The notes: generated by a model from the sequence alone, not told the origin. Shown: positions 45,568 through 58,756, counted from the first letter of the stretch. The stretch: 64,000 nucleotides of DNA from Ypsolopha sequella (GCA_934047225.1 OW203990.1:22795045-22859044), one strand, 5' to 3'. Translations and numbers: made by a program.

Positions 45568-48500
45568 TGACGTAAAGGATTTCATTTTGAACTCTAAAAT
45601 TGGCAAGTGTTACATGGTTTTTATGACGTGTTTTGTTTTTGTAGCATCTATATATCTTATGCTGAGAGTGGAAATACGTAGAGAAAACATCTTAACTAGA
45701 CCAGGCAGTAGCTGAGAGCTTCTAAAGCAAATCTAGAACCCAATTTTATGACTTTAATTTGAGGTTTTAAAGAGCTGTACTTAGCCTTATTCCGCTTTTA
45801 AACTATTTACACAAAGAACGCAGTTCTTTATAGGTGTATAAATCCACATAGAGCTTTATGGTTATATCGAAACAATACAAACCGGAAGCAGGCCCGTCCT
45901 TGGATCGTTAACCTTGAAAGCCTTTCATCGCAGTTAGGGCAGTTCGCAATATTACAGTGCCGAATATTTGCAAATCGCTACCCCCAAATAAAGACATAAT
46001 CTCGTCTATTTCAGTATCAAACTGCTCCACAAGGCCTTTAGCTTGATAAAAATACTTTCCAGGGCAGCCTGGTGACCGGGCCGGCTATTTGTGTACAAAG
46101 GGTGAGGGGGGAGCTGACAGATTTGTTATTTAATTAGAATAAGTATTTATGACTAGTCCTGCCCTAAAATTGTTGCTACTACCTAACTTTGGTAGCAATT
46201 GGTAGCAATGTATGTAGTACCTATATCGAATATATACTAATCCGTACCCCTATTATAAATGCGAAAGTGTGTTTGTTAGTTTGTAATTCTTTCACGCAGC
46301 AACTAGCAATTGGTAGCAATGTATATAATATCTACAGTATATCTAATATATAATACTAATCCGTACCCATATTATAAATGCGAAAGTGGTTTGTAATCTT
46401 TCACGCAGCAACGGAGCAACGGATCGACGTGATTTTATGTATAGATATAGTTTATGGGCCTGTAGAAAGATGTTTTACCGAATAATATACGCCTTTACAT
46501 CTCCTACGTTAATCATTTGGCCGTGATTTATTTGTGTGATCGTCTAGTGGATTAGGACAGTACTTTGTATTACAAAACGGTTAAGTTTAAAACAGTGAAA
46601 ATCATAATTCAAAAACAGAAAATAAAGTATCAAGGAAAACGAATGCACACGTTATTTGTAAATTGATACCTACTACTTAGCTGTTTACTCGAAGTGGCTT
46701 TAGTTTCAAGGCTTTCGCCATTGAAAATCCATAGGTAATCGAACATAACCTCAGACCAATAAACACATGACTTAAACTCTTACGAAGAAACCTCTTTGAT
46801 TTGACGTTTGACGAACAATACTATAAGTGGTTATATTGTCTTTGAATACTATCATAAATTCGATTTTTTATTTGTTTTTTATGTGTTTTATTTTAATTTG
46901 ATAAATTATTATGTAAATATAAAATATCGGATAATAGAATAAGGTGTGCGTGGGTAAAATATATTATTGCAGCCGTTTAAAAGAGAAGAAATAATCGTAG
47001 ACACTCGACACTCGGTGTCTGCATGCGTCCACGGTGATGTAGCTAGAATTGTTGGTATTCGAGGGGATTCCAGACCCAGATGTGTCCACAATGAATTTGG
47101 GTCCTACACATTTAGAAGACGCCCTTCCTGCACAAAATAGTAACACTTTCAGCAAAATCCTTCGAGCAAGTTTGCTGTCCTAGTAACGGTCTACGAGGGA
47201 AAAATTTTCGACTGCCTGTCCCGAGCGATGCTAAAAACTCCCAGATCAAACCTCAGCTCCCTTACATAGCGTCTTATGATTTCTTTCCTCCCCCTAGCCA
47301 AACCATAAAATTTCAGGGTTTACGATCCTGTCAATGGCCTTCGTAACCCACTTTTATCAAAATCGAACAAAACTAACTAAATGTGAAACTAATTTAGATA
47401 ACAAAACCAAAACTTAGAATATTGAAAAAACTTAACAGCTACTTTCTCAGAAAACTAAATTTATTGTATATCATAAAAATAATATCATAAAAATCTGTAT
47501 ATATATATAATAAAATAGTAAAAAAAGCTTTTATTAAGTAAAAATATTTATTATCATAAATTTATTGTATGGATATCTCGACATTTCGGTACGCAAAACG
47601 CATTTATTCATAACTTCAAAAAAAACAACTTCATTGTTTCATGAGTTTTTTTTTTTTTTTCTATTTGCTATTTAATTTTATTTATTTTTTATCGTTATTT
47701 TATTGTACTCGCAGAAGATCGATGAGATTATAATTTTCGTTTAGTTGTAGGTACCTAATTGTTATTTAATCACTGTGCGTCTTTTTACTTTAAAAAAACT
47801 TGACATTGGCGGAACTAATGTGCGGAGTCACATTATCGGAAGCCAGATAAAATGGCATTGAATTGAATTGACATGTACCTTATGTTTTAATACATTTACA
47901 CGTTCCATATCACACCAAAGCAAATCCGAGTAGTTTTACAATCAAAATTAAGAAAAGTTGATCTCAAAACTTATGCTATATATAGTCCCTTTAAAATCAT
48001 TAAGTTTCAGTAGAGATATAATCACAAATTCTTGTGCCCTCTATAATGTCTCTAACTCTGTGCAACGAGTCATGAAAGAGCAAACATGGCAGCAAAGTTG
48101 ACAAGTTTTCGAGTGCATAATAACCGCATGGATTTATTGATATTTTGTTCTAGAACATTCTACAAGTGGTTTGGACATTCGGACGTAAAATAAATCTTCT
48201 ACTTTCAGTCTAATTTAACACCCTTCTGAAGCCCTTTGATAAGGTCGCAAATACGGCAGGACTATTCCAGGTTGTACAATCAGACTTTATTGGTTTTCAG
48301 AAACTGACAAACGCATTTGTTGGATTACGCTGTGAAAGGTTCTATGAACTAATAGATTTGTGCAAAATTGAACTGAATAATCGGTTGATCCATAGTTCAT
48401 AATGCATTCGTGAGCTTTAATTTCAGTTTGTATGTGTGTATGGTGTATAAAGGTGCTTCATCCATTCACAACTAGATGGAGTTATTGGTATTGAAAGAAC

Positions 48501-49700
48501 GTACAAACGCAGTACTAAGTAATTTATAAATTCTGTACGAATGAAGAAATTTCAGTCGTTACAGGCGGGACAGTGACATAGGTAGGCTATTTTTTATCCC
48601 GGGAAAATGCAAACGAAATCAGCTTGGGCAAAGCCGCGGGCAAAAGCTAGTATTTAATAATGTAGTAAAAAGGTCATGTCTGTACAACTAATAATTTTAC
48701 GAAATTTTAAATTAGTGTGGCCTCAGCCGAATTTTTATTTTTTTTATTTTGTCTCTGTCTGTCTGTTCCGTTTTAATTCGAAAACCACTCAACGAATTTG
48801 GATGCGGTTTTCTTTATTATCATCATAGTGGCTCTGGTCAACATATAGGCTATATAGTGATGTTGATAAAATAACCGCCAAGGTTAAAATTGTCGATAGC
48901 GAAAGACTAAAGAATCGGTCAAGAACGATTCGGGGTTATACAAACACAAAGAAATATTTCGTACTTGGTTATTAAAAAATCAACCGGTAATAAGCGATTT
49001 TGGCTTAGCTTAAATTCAAAAAATGTGTCAGATGGATGTACAAATAACACAGTGATTCCTAACACGAGTTTTTTCACTATACATAACGTGGAATATTAAA
49101 ACTGCATTTATTTTTATTTATACATTTATATTATTTTTATTATTTTCAATTTCTAAAATTTAAAAAGGAGGTTATTTATTACATACTAATAAACATCCTT
49201 TGTCTTTTTTTTATTAGTAAGTAATATTTTTTAATCTTGGTGTTAAGGAATAATGAAAACAACTGACTGTATTTAAAACCTCTGTATACCCATATATTCG
49301 GAAACCTTCTGTATTCTTATATAAAGTAAGGTTTTAAATATATAGACAGGCGTGTAAAAATGTATAACCAGAGGACTCCAGAGGTGGCCGCTCAAATGTT
49401 GCGCTATTAATCTTTAGAAAAGCGGGCACTAAATAAAAAGGATGTTTTATTTTCTCAAGTTTAGACTCTTTGGACCGGAGCGTGGGCGGGCGGGTCTGAC
49501 GTGGCGTGTCTACCTCAATCAATTACAGCAAAGTTCTCGAACACTGCTCGTCTCCCCTTACTGTGTCAACTGTTTGCGTTATTTTATAGCTGAAGCTTTT
49601 ATTCATTCATATCGTTTGCTTTTATGCCACCGTGAATTATTTCGAGTTTACGAGTTGTTTTTTTTTTCTTTCTTGCTGTTATTTGTGTGTCCTTTAACTA
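45568..49700. other. Intronic stretch with Helitron-like pieces, otherwise unassigned
   Basis: Two tandem-like pieces at 46245-46445 share ATACTAATCCGTACCC, ATTATAAATGCGAAAGTG and TCTTTCACGCAGCAAC, a phrase common at lepidopteran Helitron 5' regions. A Helitron-type 3' end, CGCGGGCAAAAGCTAGT, is at 48636-48652. Frames at 46909-47155 and 49442-49792 have no recognised domain. Nothing else is supported. Confidence 0.45.
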
Positions 49701-50166
49701 TATTTTTAGGGTTCCGTACCTTAAAAGGAAAACCAAAACCCCCAAAATATTACTCTCATGTCCGTCCGTCTGTTGCCAGATTTTCTCGGTAACATAGGAA
49801 TTTGAAATTTGGCATATTGTTAGCTCTTGATGACGAGCGCAAAATGTATATCGCCAGAAAATAATTACAATTTATTAATAAAATGGGGCATCAGATTGGC
49901 CCAAAGAATAAAAAAGTTTATAATTATAATGTATGATATACGTAGTCATGGATATGGTCCAGCGATCTTCGGTCCAATATTGACATTAAACTCAAAATTT
50001 GGTAAATACATATGACCGTCCCCCTGATCTCCTAAGTTTATAAAGCTAAAATTTAGATTATAATAGGGTTAGTAGATTACCAGAAAACTGTAGGCTTTTA
50101 CAACAGAGATCATAAAATTAAAAAATTAAAAAATATAATACACGGTGTTTGCCTTCGAAAGCCTTG

Positions 50167-50175
50167 TGACATACA

Positions 50176-50207
<32 letters not shown>

Positions 50208-50400
50208 CTCATGCCTGTCTCCCAGAGGGGTAGGCAGAGACTACAGGTTTTCATCTGCTACGATGCAGACACACCTCTTTCGCCTACTCCACATCCATCA
50301 ATCTAGTCATACAAACTCTTCTATTCCGGGTACTTTTGAGACGGCCCTTCTTCGGCATGTCGCCAATTTGGTCAGCATACGTCCTTTTGACCTATCTATA
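50167..50400 (+). repeat. Retroelement 3'-end-like repeat with (CATA)n
   Basis: About nine CATA units (50171-50205) precede TCTCCCAGAGGGGTAGGCAG and AGACTAC, then CATCAATCTAGTCATACAAA and CGCCAATTTGGTCAGCATAC shared with 4165-4298. The GAGGGGTAGGCAGAGACTAC phrase is frequent in lepidopteran SINE/LINE tails. Confidence 0.6.
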
Positions 50401-50752
50401 TCTATAATTAATCCTTATCTAGTGCAGTTCTGTCCTTTACATCGTGTCATTTAGATGTATACTTTAGGAGCTAGCATAGGTTTACGTACAATTAAAAAGT
50501 TTTTAAATATACGTGAAGATGTATGAAAATAAAAAAGTTTTATCTATTTTAATTTTGATACGAAACCCTAATCGGGCGCGCCCAGCTCGCTTTTTGTCGG
50601 TTTTTATGAACGAACTTCCTTATCGCTCGTTACACTCCAGACACTTGGCGAATGAGAGCTAGGCCGAAAAAAGTGTAAGACTTCGTCACAACACTTTTGC
50701 TACAGTACGTTAGAACTTCGTTCCAACTGGTTGTCCCACGACACCCCTCGTT

Positions 50753-51043
50753 TTTGGGTTCCGTACCCAAAGGGTAACCAACTAAAGGGGACCCTATTAC
50801 TAAGACTCGGCTGTCCGTCTGTCTGTGCGTCTGTCTCCAGGCTGTATCTCGTGAACCGTGATAGTTAGACAGTTGAAATTTACACGGTTGATGTATTTCT
50901 GTTGCCGCTATAATAACAAATACTAAAAAACAGAATAAAATAAATATTTAAGGGGGCTCACATACAACAGACACGTTTTTTTGCCGTTTTTATAGATAAT
51001 GGTACGGAACCCTTCGTGCGCGAGTCCGACTTGCACTTGACCG
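50753..51043 (+). repeat. Dispersed repeat family R3, copy 3
   Basis: GGGTTCCGTACCCAAAGGGT at the left, CTCCAGGCTGTATCTCGTGA, TTCTGTTGCCGCTATAATAA, AAGGGGGCTC and GTCCGACTTGCACTTGACCG at the right. Direct relative of 18168-18449. Confidence 0.75.
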
Positions 51044-51179
51044 GGTTCTATGATTTCTTTTGACCTTCAAAATGTCAAATTATTCTAGCCGCTGCCCAAA
51101 TAGCACGGAATTTGGGACCGTTTTAAGTAAAACATTAATCAGATGAACAGGGTAACGCGTTGTAACCCTGGCTCACTGG

Positions 51180-51730
51180 TCACATCGTAAGGGCTCTATG
51201 ACGAAGGTCGGTCGCCTGCCTCTGATGGACCTCGGCGTTACGCCAGGGCCACAGCTTCAAGCTTCTGGCGGTGCTTCTTGCTGCGCTTCCAGGCGGTTTT
51301 TGCGACAGGCTTTGCTCTGCCACGACACCGGTCGGCGCCTTCCACGGCATCGGATGTATAGCGAGCTCGCTCAAAGCGCTCGACACTAGGTTCGTCCTGT
51401 GCGCTCGTTCACTGTTTCAACCACCCGCCTCCCCGCACACCGCCGTTCCGAGAGCGCAAATCAGTCGAAGCCGGACAAGACGCGCGAGCGGCGACCCATG
51501 GCCGGCTCTATACAACTTCATACATTTGTTCTCTCCGCCGGCACCGTCGCAAGAAGAACCGCTTGGCGCGCCTCTCGAAGCCTGAAGCTGTGGCCGAGGG
51601 GTTGCGACCCTCGCTCCAAACAGCTTTGTTACAGCCGACGACGACTGCCAACTGCAGACATATTTCATGGATCGTTTCCTTGTAGACGACCGCGGTCCTT
51701 TTCTCGGAGAAACAGTAATATCTACCCACT
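51180..51730. other. GC-rich block of unknown nature with internal inverted similarity
   Basis: Strongly GC-rich in an AT-rich window. CCACAGCTTCAAGCTTCTGG at 51250 and GCCTGAAGCTGTGGCCGAGG at 51580 are inverted partners, as are the GGTGCTTCTTGC and GCAAGAAGAACC segments. Several overlapping open frames exist on both strands (for example 51399-51809 plus and 51180-51386 minus), as GC richness alone would produce, and none shows a domain I know. It may be a retroelement untranslated region or a captured gene fragment. Confidence 0.35.
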
Positions 51731-51811
51731 ATTAGTACTACTATTAGTACTACTATTAGTCTACAAGGAAATGATCCAGGCTACTGTAAATGGAACAGGT
51801 CGTGTTTAAGA

Positions 51812-52631
51812 ATAATAGTAGTTTATGCTACAAGGGCGAAAAGGAATAAATTACTAGGACGATTTAACGATAAACGTAACTGAGTAATTTATTGCTCTTA
51901 CGCCCGTGTATTTCAATTTCGTTTTTCAATGCATAGTGTGAGGAAATAAAACAAATATAATTTTGTAAAGTTTAAATTATAATTGGCTCAAAAGGACTGT
52001 ATCCAGAGCCGTTAAACAGTGGGAAAAAAGTATACCATTTATGGTACACAGGATAGGCTGCAGGTTAGCCAACCATTGCAAACAAATTTAAAAAAATAAT
52101 AATAATAAAGCCCTAGGGCAAAATAATCGACTTTCTGTTCGGTTTTGATGCATAAAAAGTGGGCCTTTACGAGCACATGCATTGAAAATATTATTTCAAT
52201 AAATATTATTTCAATATTATTATTTCAATATAAATATTTCAAAATATTATTTCAATGCATGTGCTCGTAAAGGCCCACTTTTTGTGCATCAAAACCGAAC
52301 AGAAAGTCGATTATTTTGCCCTAGGGCTTTAATATATATTTTTTTTTTATTTATTTACAATGGTTGGCTAACCTGTGTACCATAGACGTTATACTTTTTT
52401 TACACCGTTTAACGGCTATGGATACAGTCCCTTTGAGCCAATTATAATTTAAAGTTCACAAGATTATATTTGTTTTCATTTCCTCACACTATGCATTGAA
52501 AAATGTAGTATGATACACAGGCGTAAAAGCAATAAATTACTCGGTTACGTTTAAAACACTCGCTACGCTCGTGTTTTAAATCGTCCTCGTAATTTGTTCC
52601 TTTGCGCCCTTGTAGCATAAACTACTATTAT
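51812..52631. mobile_element. 820-bp palindromic MITE
   Basis: ATAATAGTAGTTTATGCTAC at the left is mirrored by GTAGCATAAACTACTATTAT at the right. The inverted similarity continues through GCAATAAATTAC, TCACACTATGCATTGAAAA, AATTATAATTGGCTCA, GGTTAGCCAACCATTG, CCCTAGGGC and GTGGGCCTTTACGAGCACAT to an AT-rich centre near 52220. Both arms are about 400 bp. Non-coding. Confidence 0.88.
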
Positions 52632-53816
52632 GAGCATATTTGTATATAACTTGTTTAATTGCAATACAGAAAAAGAGGAGATAAAAACCATTTAAAAATC
52701 AAATAATTTGCTTTCCCATGTTTTTGTACATTTTAGAATAGAACATGTCTAAGGTGTACATATATATTATACTCGTATATACATAAGTACTTCGCTCATA
52801 TGTGTTCATTAGTTTAAGCAATCTTCTGATTTTGTACTTTACAATTATTTGTAAACTTACTAGTTATATGGCTGTAAACCAGCGTTATTTTTTATTTATT
52901 TTTTTTAGAAGCACATACCTGAGCTATGTCTAATATATCAGGGTAATACTAATACATGTCTTATTTTTTGTAACATAGTTTTTTCTTTTACAACATATCC
53001 TTCAAAATCATTGCTTTTGTCGTATTTTGTTTATTTTTTGTACCTTGATAATAAAGCTTTTTTCTATCTTTCAAGATAAAACAATGTCCCTAGTAATAAA
53101 GCTCCCAACTAACACACAAGCCGCTTTATTCGCTTCTGTAAATCCTCTTGGACGCAAAAGAGGGTTATAAAAGCGGTGAAATTTACTTGAAGACGTAGAA
53201 AAACGTTGGCTAATGCTCTCAGCAATTGTTGAAGCTTTGAGGTGCAGAAAAGAGTTAGTAAATGCTATTTTAGCGATTTACAACTCCAATTAGGCAGTAA
53301 TAGTATGCTTAGGAAATATTAAGGTGTAATCATAACGCCAATGTATGGCAGCCATATATCCGATATTACTAACTCCGATATAAGAATTAAGCACGTACAG
53401 TTGAGTTTAAATACTCTCGTAGAGTTACATAATGCTTAAATGGAGTCTATTAGAGTTTATGTTCTCCTAATTCAGTTAGAATTTGCCATTTTAGACCAGT
53501 GACACAAGAGCGATTTATATTTCTATTATACGTGACATCGCCGTGTATCAGCGATTACAATTACCTAATGGTGTTTTAACCAGCTTCAAGAGTAGAAATA
53601 GGGAGTATTACTTCCTGATTTTATAACTTAATACCACGGACAGCCCATGTCTGCCATTTTTTGACACAATATCGTAAAAAGTAAATAAAAAGACGGTCAA
53701 GTGCGAATAGGACTCGTGCCTTGAGTGTTCCGTACACACTTTGTCAATGAAATTCATGTTTTTTGTTAAATTTGCTTTTCAAATAATTTATAATAATTTA
53801 AAATAATAATAATAAT

Positions 53817-53884
<68 letters not shown>
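53817..53884. repeat. (ATG)n trinucleotide microsatellite
   Basis: About 22 pure ATG units. It gives a poly-Met frame on plus and a poly-His frame on minus, both artefacts. Confidence 0.97.
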
Positions 53885-54580
53885 ACCGTACAGTACCGTA
53901 CGATATGTTACGGTGGGATACGGTACCGATACGATACGGTACGGTACAAAGAAGTACGGTACGGTACGATACGGTACGGTACGGTTCGATACAGTACGAT
54001 ACGATACGGTACGGTACGAAGAAGTATGGTACGGTACAATACGATACGGTACGGTACGATACGGTACCGATACGATACGATACGATACGGTACGGTACGA
54101 AGAAGTACGGTACGGTACGATACGGTACGGTACTATACGTCACGGTTCGATACGATACGATACGATACGGTACGGTATGGTACGGTACGATACGGTACGG
54201 TACGGTACGATACGGTACGGTACGGTACGATACGGTACGGTACGGTACGGTACGGTACGGTACGATACGGTACGGTACGATACGATACTATACGGTACGG
54301 TACGATACGGTACGGTACGGTACGATACGGTACGGTACATTACGGTACCATATGATACGATACGATACGATACGACATGGTACGGTACGGTACGAAGAAG
54401 TACGGTACGGTACGATACGTTACGGTACGGTACGATACGGTACGGTACGATACGATACGGTACCGATACGATATGATATGATACGATACGGTACGGTACG
54501 ATACGGCACGGTACGTTACGATACGGTACGGTTCGATACGGGACGGTTCGATACGGTACGATACGATACGATACGTAATA
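53885..54580. repeat. TACGG/TACGA pentanucleotide array with higher-order markers
   Basis: About 700 bp built from TACGG and TACGA pentamers. A 5-bp unit without stops keeps all reading frames open, which explains the long VRYGT/YDT frames on plus and the TVPYR frames on minus. Inserted markers recur: GAAGAAGTACGG near 53949, 54098 and 54392, and GGTACCGATACGAT near 53921, 54063 and 54459, implying duplication of blocks of roughly 140-150 bp. Not a gene. Confidence 0.95.
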
Positions 54581-55365
54581 TAACCGACACCGACCCGAAA
54601 TATATAAATGAGATAACAGTATTTATATTTAAATTATCATATCTATTAGTACCTATTATTTATATTTATAAAACAAAAAACATTAAAAGCTTTTACAGTG
54701 TATTTAATTTTACACCATTATATATTTGCTACCGTACCCTAAAATGTTATGATCAACTGCTATCAAGGCCATAATTTGGCTTTACACACCGCTATGATAT
54801 CGCTCTAAAACTTAGTCACCTACTTTCTACGTCCTAATGACGTATAAAATGCTCAGAGAAGTTACATACTCCTAAGAAATATTCCGCCATTGTTGTTTTT
54901 ATTTTGTTGAATTGGTTCATCGAAATTATCGTTTCGTTACAGATATTGACGACAAACAATGAAAGAATTTTTAAAAAGAATGAAGGAGTACTATATTGCT
55001 GCAGTTGCAGCCGATATTTTAGAAAATAAACGAAATATCTAACCTAACCTCTTTGCACATTTCTCTAATTTTCAATCTTCTTTCACATTATTAGGAAGGC
55101 GTATTAAAAACGAAGTGGAAAACTATATATAGAATACCAGTAAAATTATCTTCGTAAGGAAATTTCACTCACAACACACATAATATTATACCATGGAAAA
55201 AATAACATCCAATTTGATTGCGTCTCATATCGTTCACTTTATTTGTATATTACACCATTTTAGGTTAAGTTTTAAAATGAAAGAGTTCGCAAATTAAACA
55301 TTTCAAGGAAAAAAAAGAGATGGAACATCACTCAAATCGCAAACAGAAATTCAAGGTAGACATAT

Positions 55366-55684
55366 AATTCGCTCTTGTATCGCTTTTTAGACTCCTCAGT
55401 GGGTATAAATCGCTATTGTAATCCTCTTGTATGGACGAAATCGCAAATAGAAATACAAGGTAGTTAGTGGACTCCCAATGACGTATAAATCGCTCTTGTA
55501 TCGCTTTTTAGACTTCTCAGTTGGTATAAATCGCTATTGTAACCCTCTTGTATTGACGAAATCGCAAATAGAAATTACAGGTAGTTAGTGGACCCCAAAT
55601 GACGTATGAATCGCTCTTGTATCGCTTTTTAAGCCCCTCGGTGTGTATGAATCGCTATTGTAACCCTCTTGTATTGACGAATGC
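55366..55684. repeat. Tandem repeat, about 120-bp unit, three copies
   Basis: CGCTCTTGTATCGCTTTTTA recurs at 55370, 55492 and 55612. Between the copies lie TATAAATCGCTATTGTAA, CCTCTTGTATTGACGAAATC and GGTAGTTAGTGGAC. The third unit is cut short. No coding function. Confidence 0.88.
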
Positions 55685-55829
55685 CGCTTAATTTGTGCCC
55701 AAATGGACATATAGCGAAGGTATAGCGGGAATATATCCGGATATAAAGCCAGTTCGTATTTTTTCAATACTTGACGGCTTACGCTCTATCGCTCTTGTAT
55801 TTCTCAGTTTTGTTAGTTGGGGCTATATC

Positions 55830-57890
55830 TCGATAGACAGCAAAATCACTTTATGTCCCTAGAAATATAGCTATTTACCGATATTAGTTTAAATTTCACG
55901 AATATCTGTTACTATTTGTCTAGATATTGTGTATACCTATATATAAATTATTATGTACGTCTTCAAACTACATGTAAATTAGGTTTCATTGTAATGAAAT
56001 AATACAAAGCCAAGCAAAGTGGAACGTAGCGAAGCGTCTTTTTATATATTCTATTGTAGAAAGTTACCTGCATATCATAAATTAACGGGACACCTGACGC
56101 TAGAACATCAACAACACCAGGTTTTCAAGGGTTCATTGGAAGAAATTAGGTCTCTCCTCATATTGAAGAAAATATATTTGATTTATCGATCTTTTATCTA
56201 AGGATTCCACCTGTAAACAATGTTTGAAGATTTAAACTTTTGTCAAAAAAAAATGTTTTCCACCCCCCACCAGAGAATAAATATTTCTATCTTCAACCGC
56301 TACCATTCCGAACGACGTACATAATAATACCATATTATTTATACATTTGAAATTACCCAACACCATCAGCAATTTCCAGGAAAATTGAGCTTCATATTTC
56401 ATTTTACTTATGGATAGAGGCACGAGCAGCGAAGTAATTATCGCAGATATTGTCGTGTAGTCGCGTTTAAAAAACTCTATACGAAATTTAATTTCGCTTT
56501 TATGTGATAAATTATTATTCATTTTTCATTTTTATATTTCCATTTAAATTGAAAGACCTTATATACCGTACGTAACATAGACGAAAGAGGTTCATATCTA
56601 TCTTACTAGGGATATAATTATCCCACGGTCGCAATCTAGTAATGTAAGTATCGTACTAAAAATAAAAATAAAATAAACTAATCTAGTTAAATAGTTCGTT
56701 TCTAAAATCATGCTGCAAAAGATACATTTTCCGTCATTTTTAAATAAATATTGTAGAAACATAGAAATCTGATTAAAGGTATGTAATCTCTATGTGCAGA
56801 AGTGTAAGTAATTACAAACAAGGCTCAAGACTCTTTTTAAAAAGTGATACAATTACATTACTACAATACAATTACTACAAATTTAGCTTCCTATACTGAC
56901 CCAGAGACAGAGAGGACAAGAGCAAATATGGAGAAACTAGCGACAGAACCCAATAATTAATGTGAACACGGTAACGGCGGTAAGGAAGGACTACCAGAAC
57001 GAGTGTCCCGCGCTTTTTTGACAGTTGAACCGAACAAGCCACACCATACGGTTCTATGGCTTAGACCTGTATACTCTAAGCTTAGACCTTAGATACATAG
57101 CTACATAACGGACCTATTGTGATTTTTTTAATAAGGGCGAAAAATTGCGCATGCCAATGAGCGAAAGTTTTGCCGATGATACATAATTCATTTTCATTTC
57201 TGCGTGTACCAGTATTTAAATCACAAATAAATAAGACTTCTGGTCTGGGTGTTTTGATAAAAGTTATCTTCAGAGGTATATAGATGTGAGAGAAGAAAAG
57301 GGTCGCCGATCGACCAGCCAGGCCTCAAACTTCTCAAAGAAACTCTTCATCTCGAGCGCTTTTGTACTTTTGAGTTGAGTGCATTTGTTGATTAGAAAAC
57401 ATCTAGCCAAGATGAAGAATGGAAGATAAAACTATTTGAAAATCTTTCTTTCTTTAGATATTAATAATAGCAAAACGTTAGCAGTTTCAGAAGCGAAAAC
57501 AGGTTTTTACAATGATTCATTTACTTTTCATGCTGCACGACTCTGAAACTTTACTGCTTTCTGTACAAAAGTTAAGAAATCTTAACTCATTTTAGATCAA
57601 AGTGAAGACCTTTTTTCATTCCGAATACCCGTCGAAATAAAACTTCCTCTAAATATACCGCCCTTATTTTTATTTAAGTATGTATATGTATTTAAATATT
57701 TATGTTTATTTCACATATATTTTAATTTTAAATACGTTTATGCAACGAACTAAATTAGTTCGTTGCGTTTATGTATTTCTTGTTTAGTATGTACATGTTA
57801 AGCAATAAAAAATATATATTCTATTATTACATTAGCATTATGTAAATCCTCAGATAATTTATTTGCATTTACAGTACCTCTTTTTATGTT
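55830..57890. other. Unassigned intronic stretch
   Basis: No gene recognised. The frames at 56019-56201 and 56232-56522 show no domain. GGTTCATTGGAAGAAATTAG near 56129 resembles GGTTCTTTGGAAGAAATTAC near 9790, suggesting another old repeat. Confidence 0.35.
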
Positions 57891-57960
57891 ACGAGGGCGG
57901 GATGAAAAGTAATTAGCCTAGTAATGAAATACCTTTAGGAGGGTGGTAAAAATATTAGTT

Positions 57961-58089
57961 TTATTTTTCGACATAGTCTCCAGCGAGCTCTATGCACTTC
58001 ATCCATCGATGTTCTAAAGCCTAAATTCCATATCTATAATGGTCTTCATTGAGGCCTTCAAAATAGCCATCTACTGCAACGATTACTTC
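57961..58089 (-). pseudogene. Mariner transposase, C-terminal part beyond the insertion
   Basis: The minus strand reads EVIVAVDGYFEGLNEDHYR, then an in-frame TAG, then ALEHRWMKCIELAGDYVEK and a TAA stop at 57961-57963. This is the usual mariner C-terminus. With the stop at GQRF, there are two nonsense codons in addition to the insertion, so the copy cannot encode a full transposase. Confidence 0.88.
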
Positions 58090-58756
58090 ACAAAAAGATA
58101 AATAAAATAAAATAATGAATGTTTATCCTCTTACACTTCAAGAGTGCAAAACTAAAGTTAATTCATGGTTAAAAACCTTAGATTATGAAGCGACTGAATC
58201 GCTTTTACTTACTCAATCTTGAGTTTTGTGGCAATGAAATTAACCAATCCTTATAAAATATTCACAATTACACGCCCTCTCTTCTTAGTATGTAATACTC
58301 GTACACATTGATCCCAAGACCCTTGTCGTAAAGCTAAGGAGGCTGGCGCACTTCATAATTACCCGTATTCATAAGACAAACATACCCCCTTCTCCTACAC
58401 TCACACATACACAAATACACCCTCTCACACAGACTCACCCCCACATACTCACATATTTCTCTCACACATCCACACAAACACCCTCGCACATCACCTCACA
58501 TACTCTGGAATTGTAATAGTTTGGTTCTGTATTAGTTTCTACACATTTAATTGTAGCTAAGTTATATTAAGTTGTATTAATTTAAGTTGTAATAATATTA
58601 CATAAATATAGGTATTCTTGTTTATTTAAGTAAGTTAAGTTAGAGAAAGAGCGGGGTTCCTGTACTCAGTTCCTGTAACTACCACGGGGCCCTGACGTTA
58701 ATACTTTTAATGTTAAAAAAATTTGTAATGAATAAACGTATTTTTATTTATTTATT
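58090..58756 (+). mobile_element. Insertion in the mariner, probably a non-LTR tail
   Basis: The mariner codons on either side (GAAGTAATC and AACAATGAT, minus strand) become adjacent if this block is removed. It ends with AATGAATAAACGTATTTTTA and TTTATTTATT, like the AATAAA-containing tail of a plus-strand retroelement. It contains a CA/CT-rich tract at 58395-58500. No RT motif is visible. Confidence 0.7.

Noticed and set aside
46909..47155. Minus-strand frame with CAGRASSKCVGPKFIVDT as an exon
   Set aside because: No recognised family, no clear splice sites and no second exon; left unassigned.
53817..54774. Long open frames (up to 289 codons) of poly-Met, VRYGT repeats and poly-His
   Set aside because: They are caused by (ATG)n and stop-free TACGG/TACGA repeats, open on both strands.
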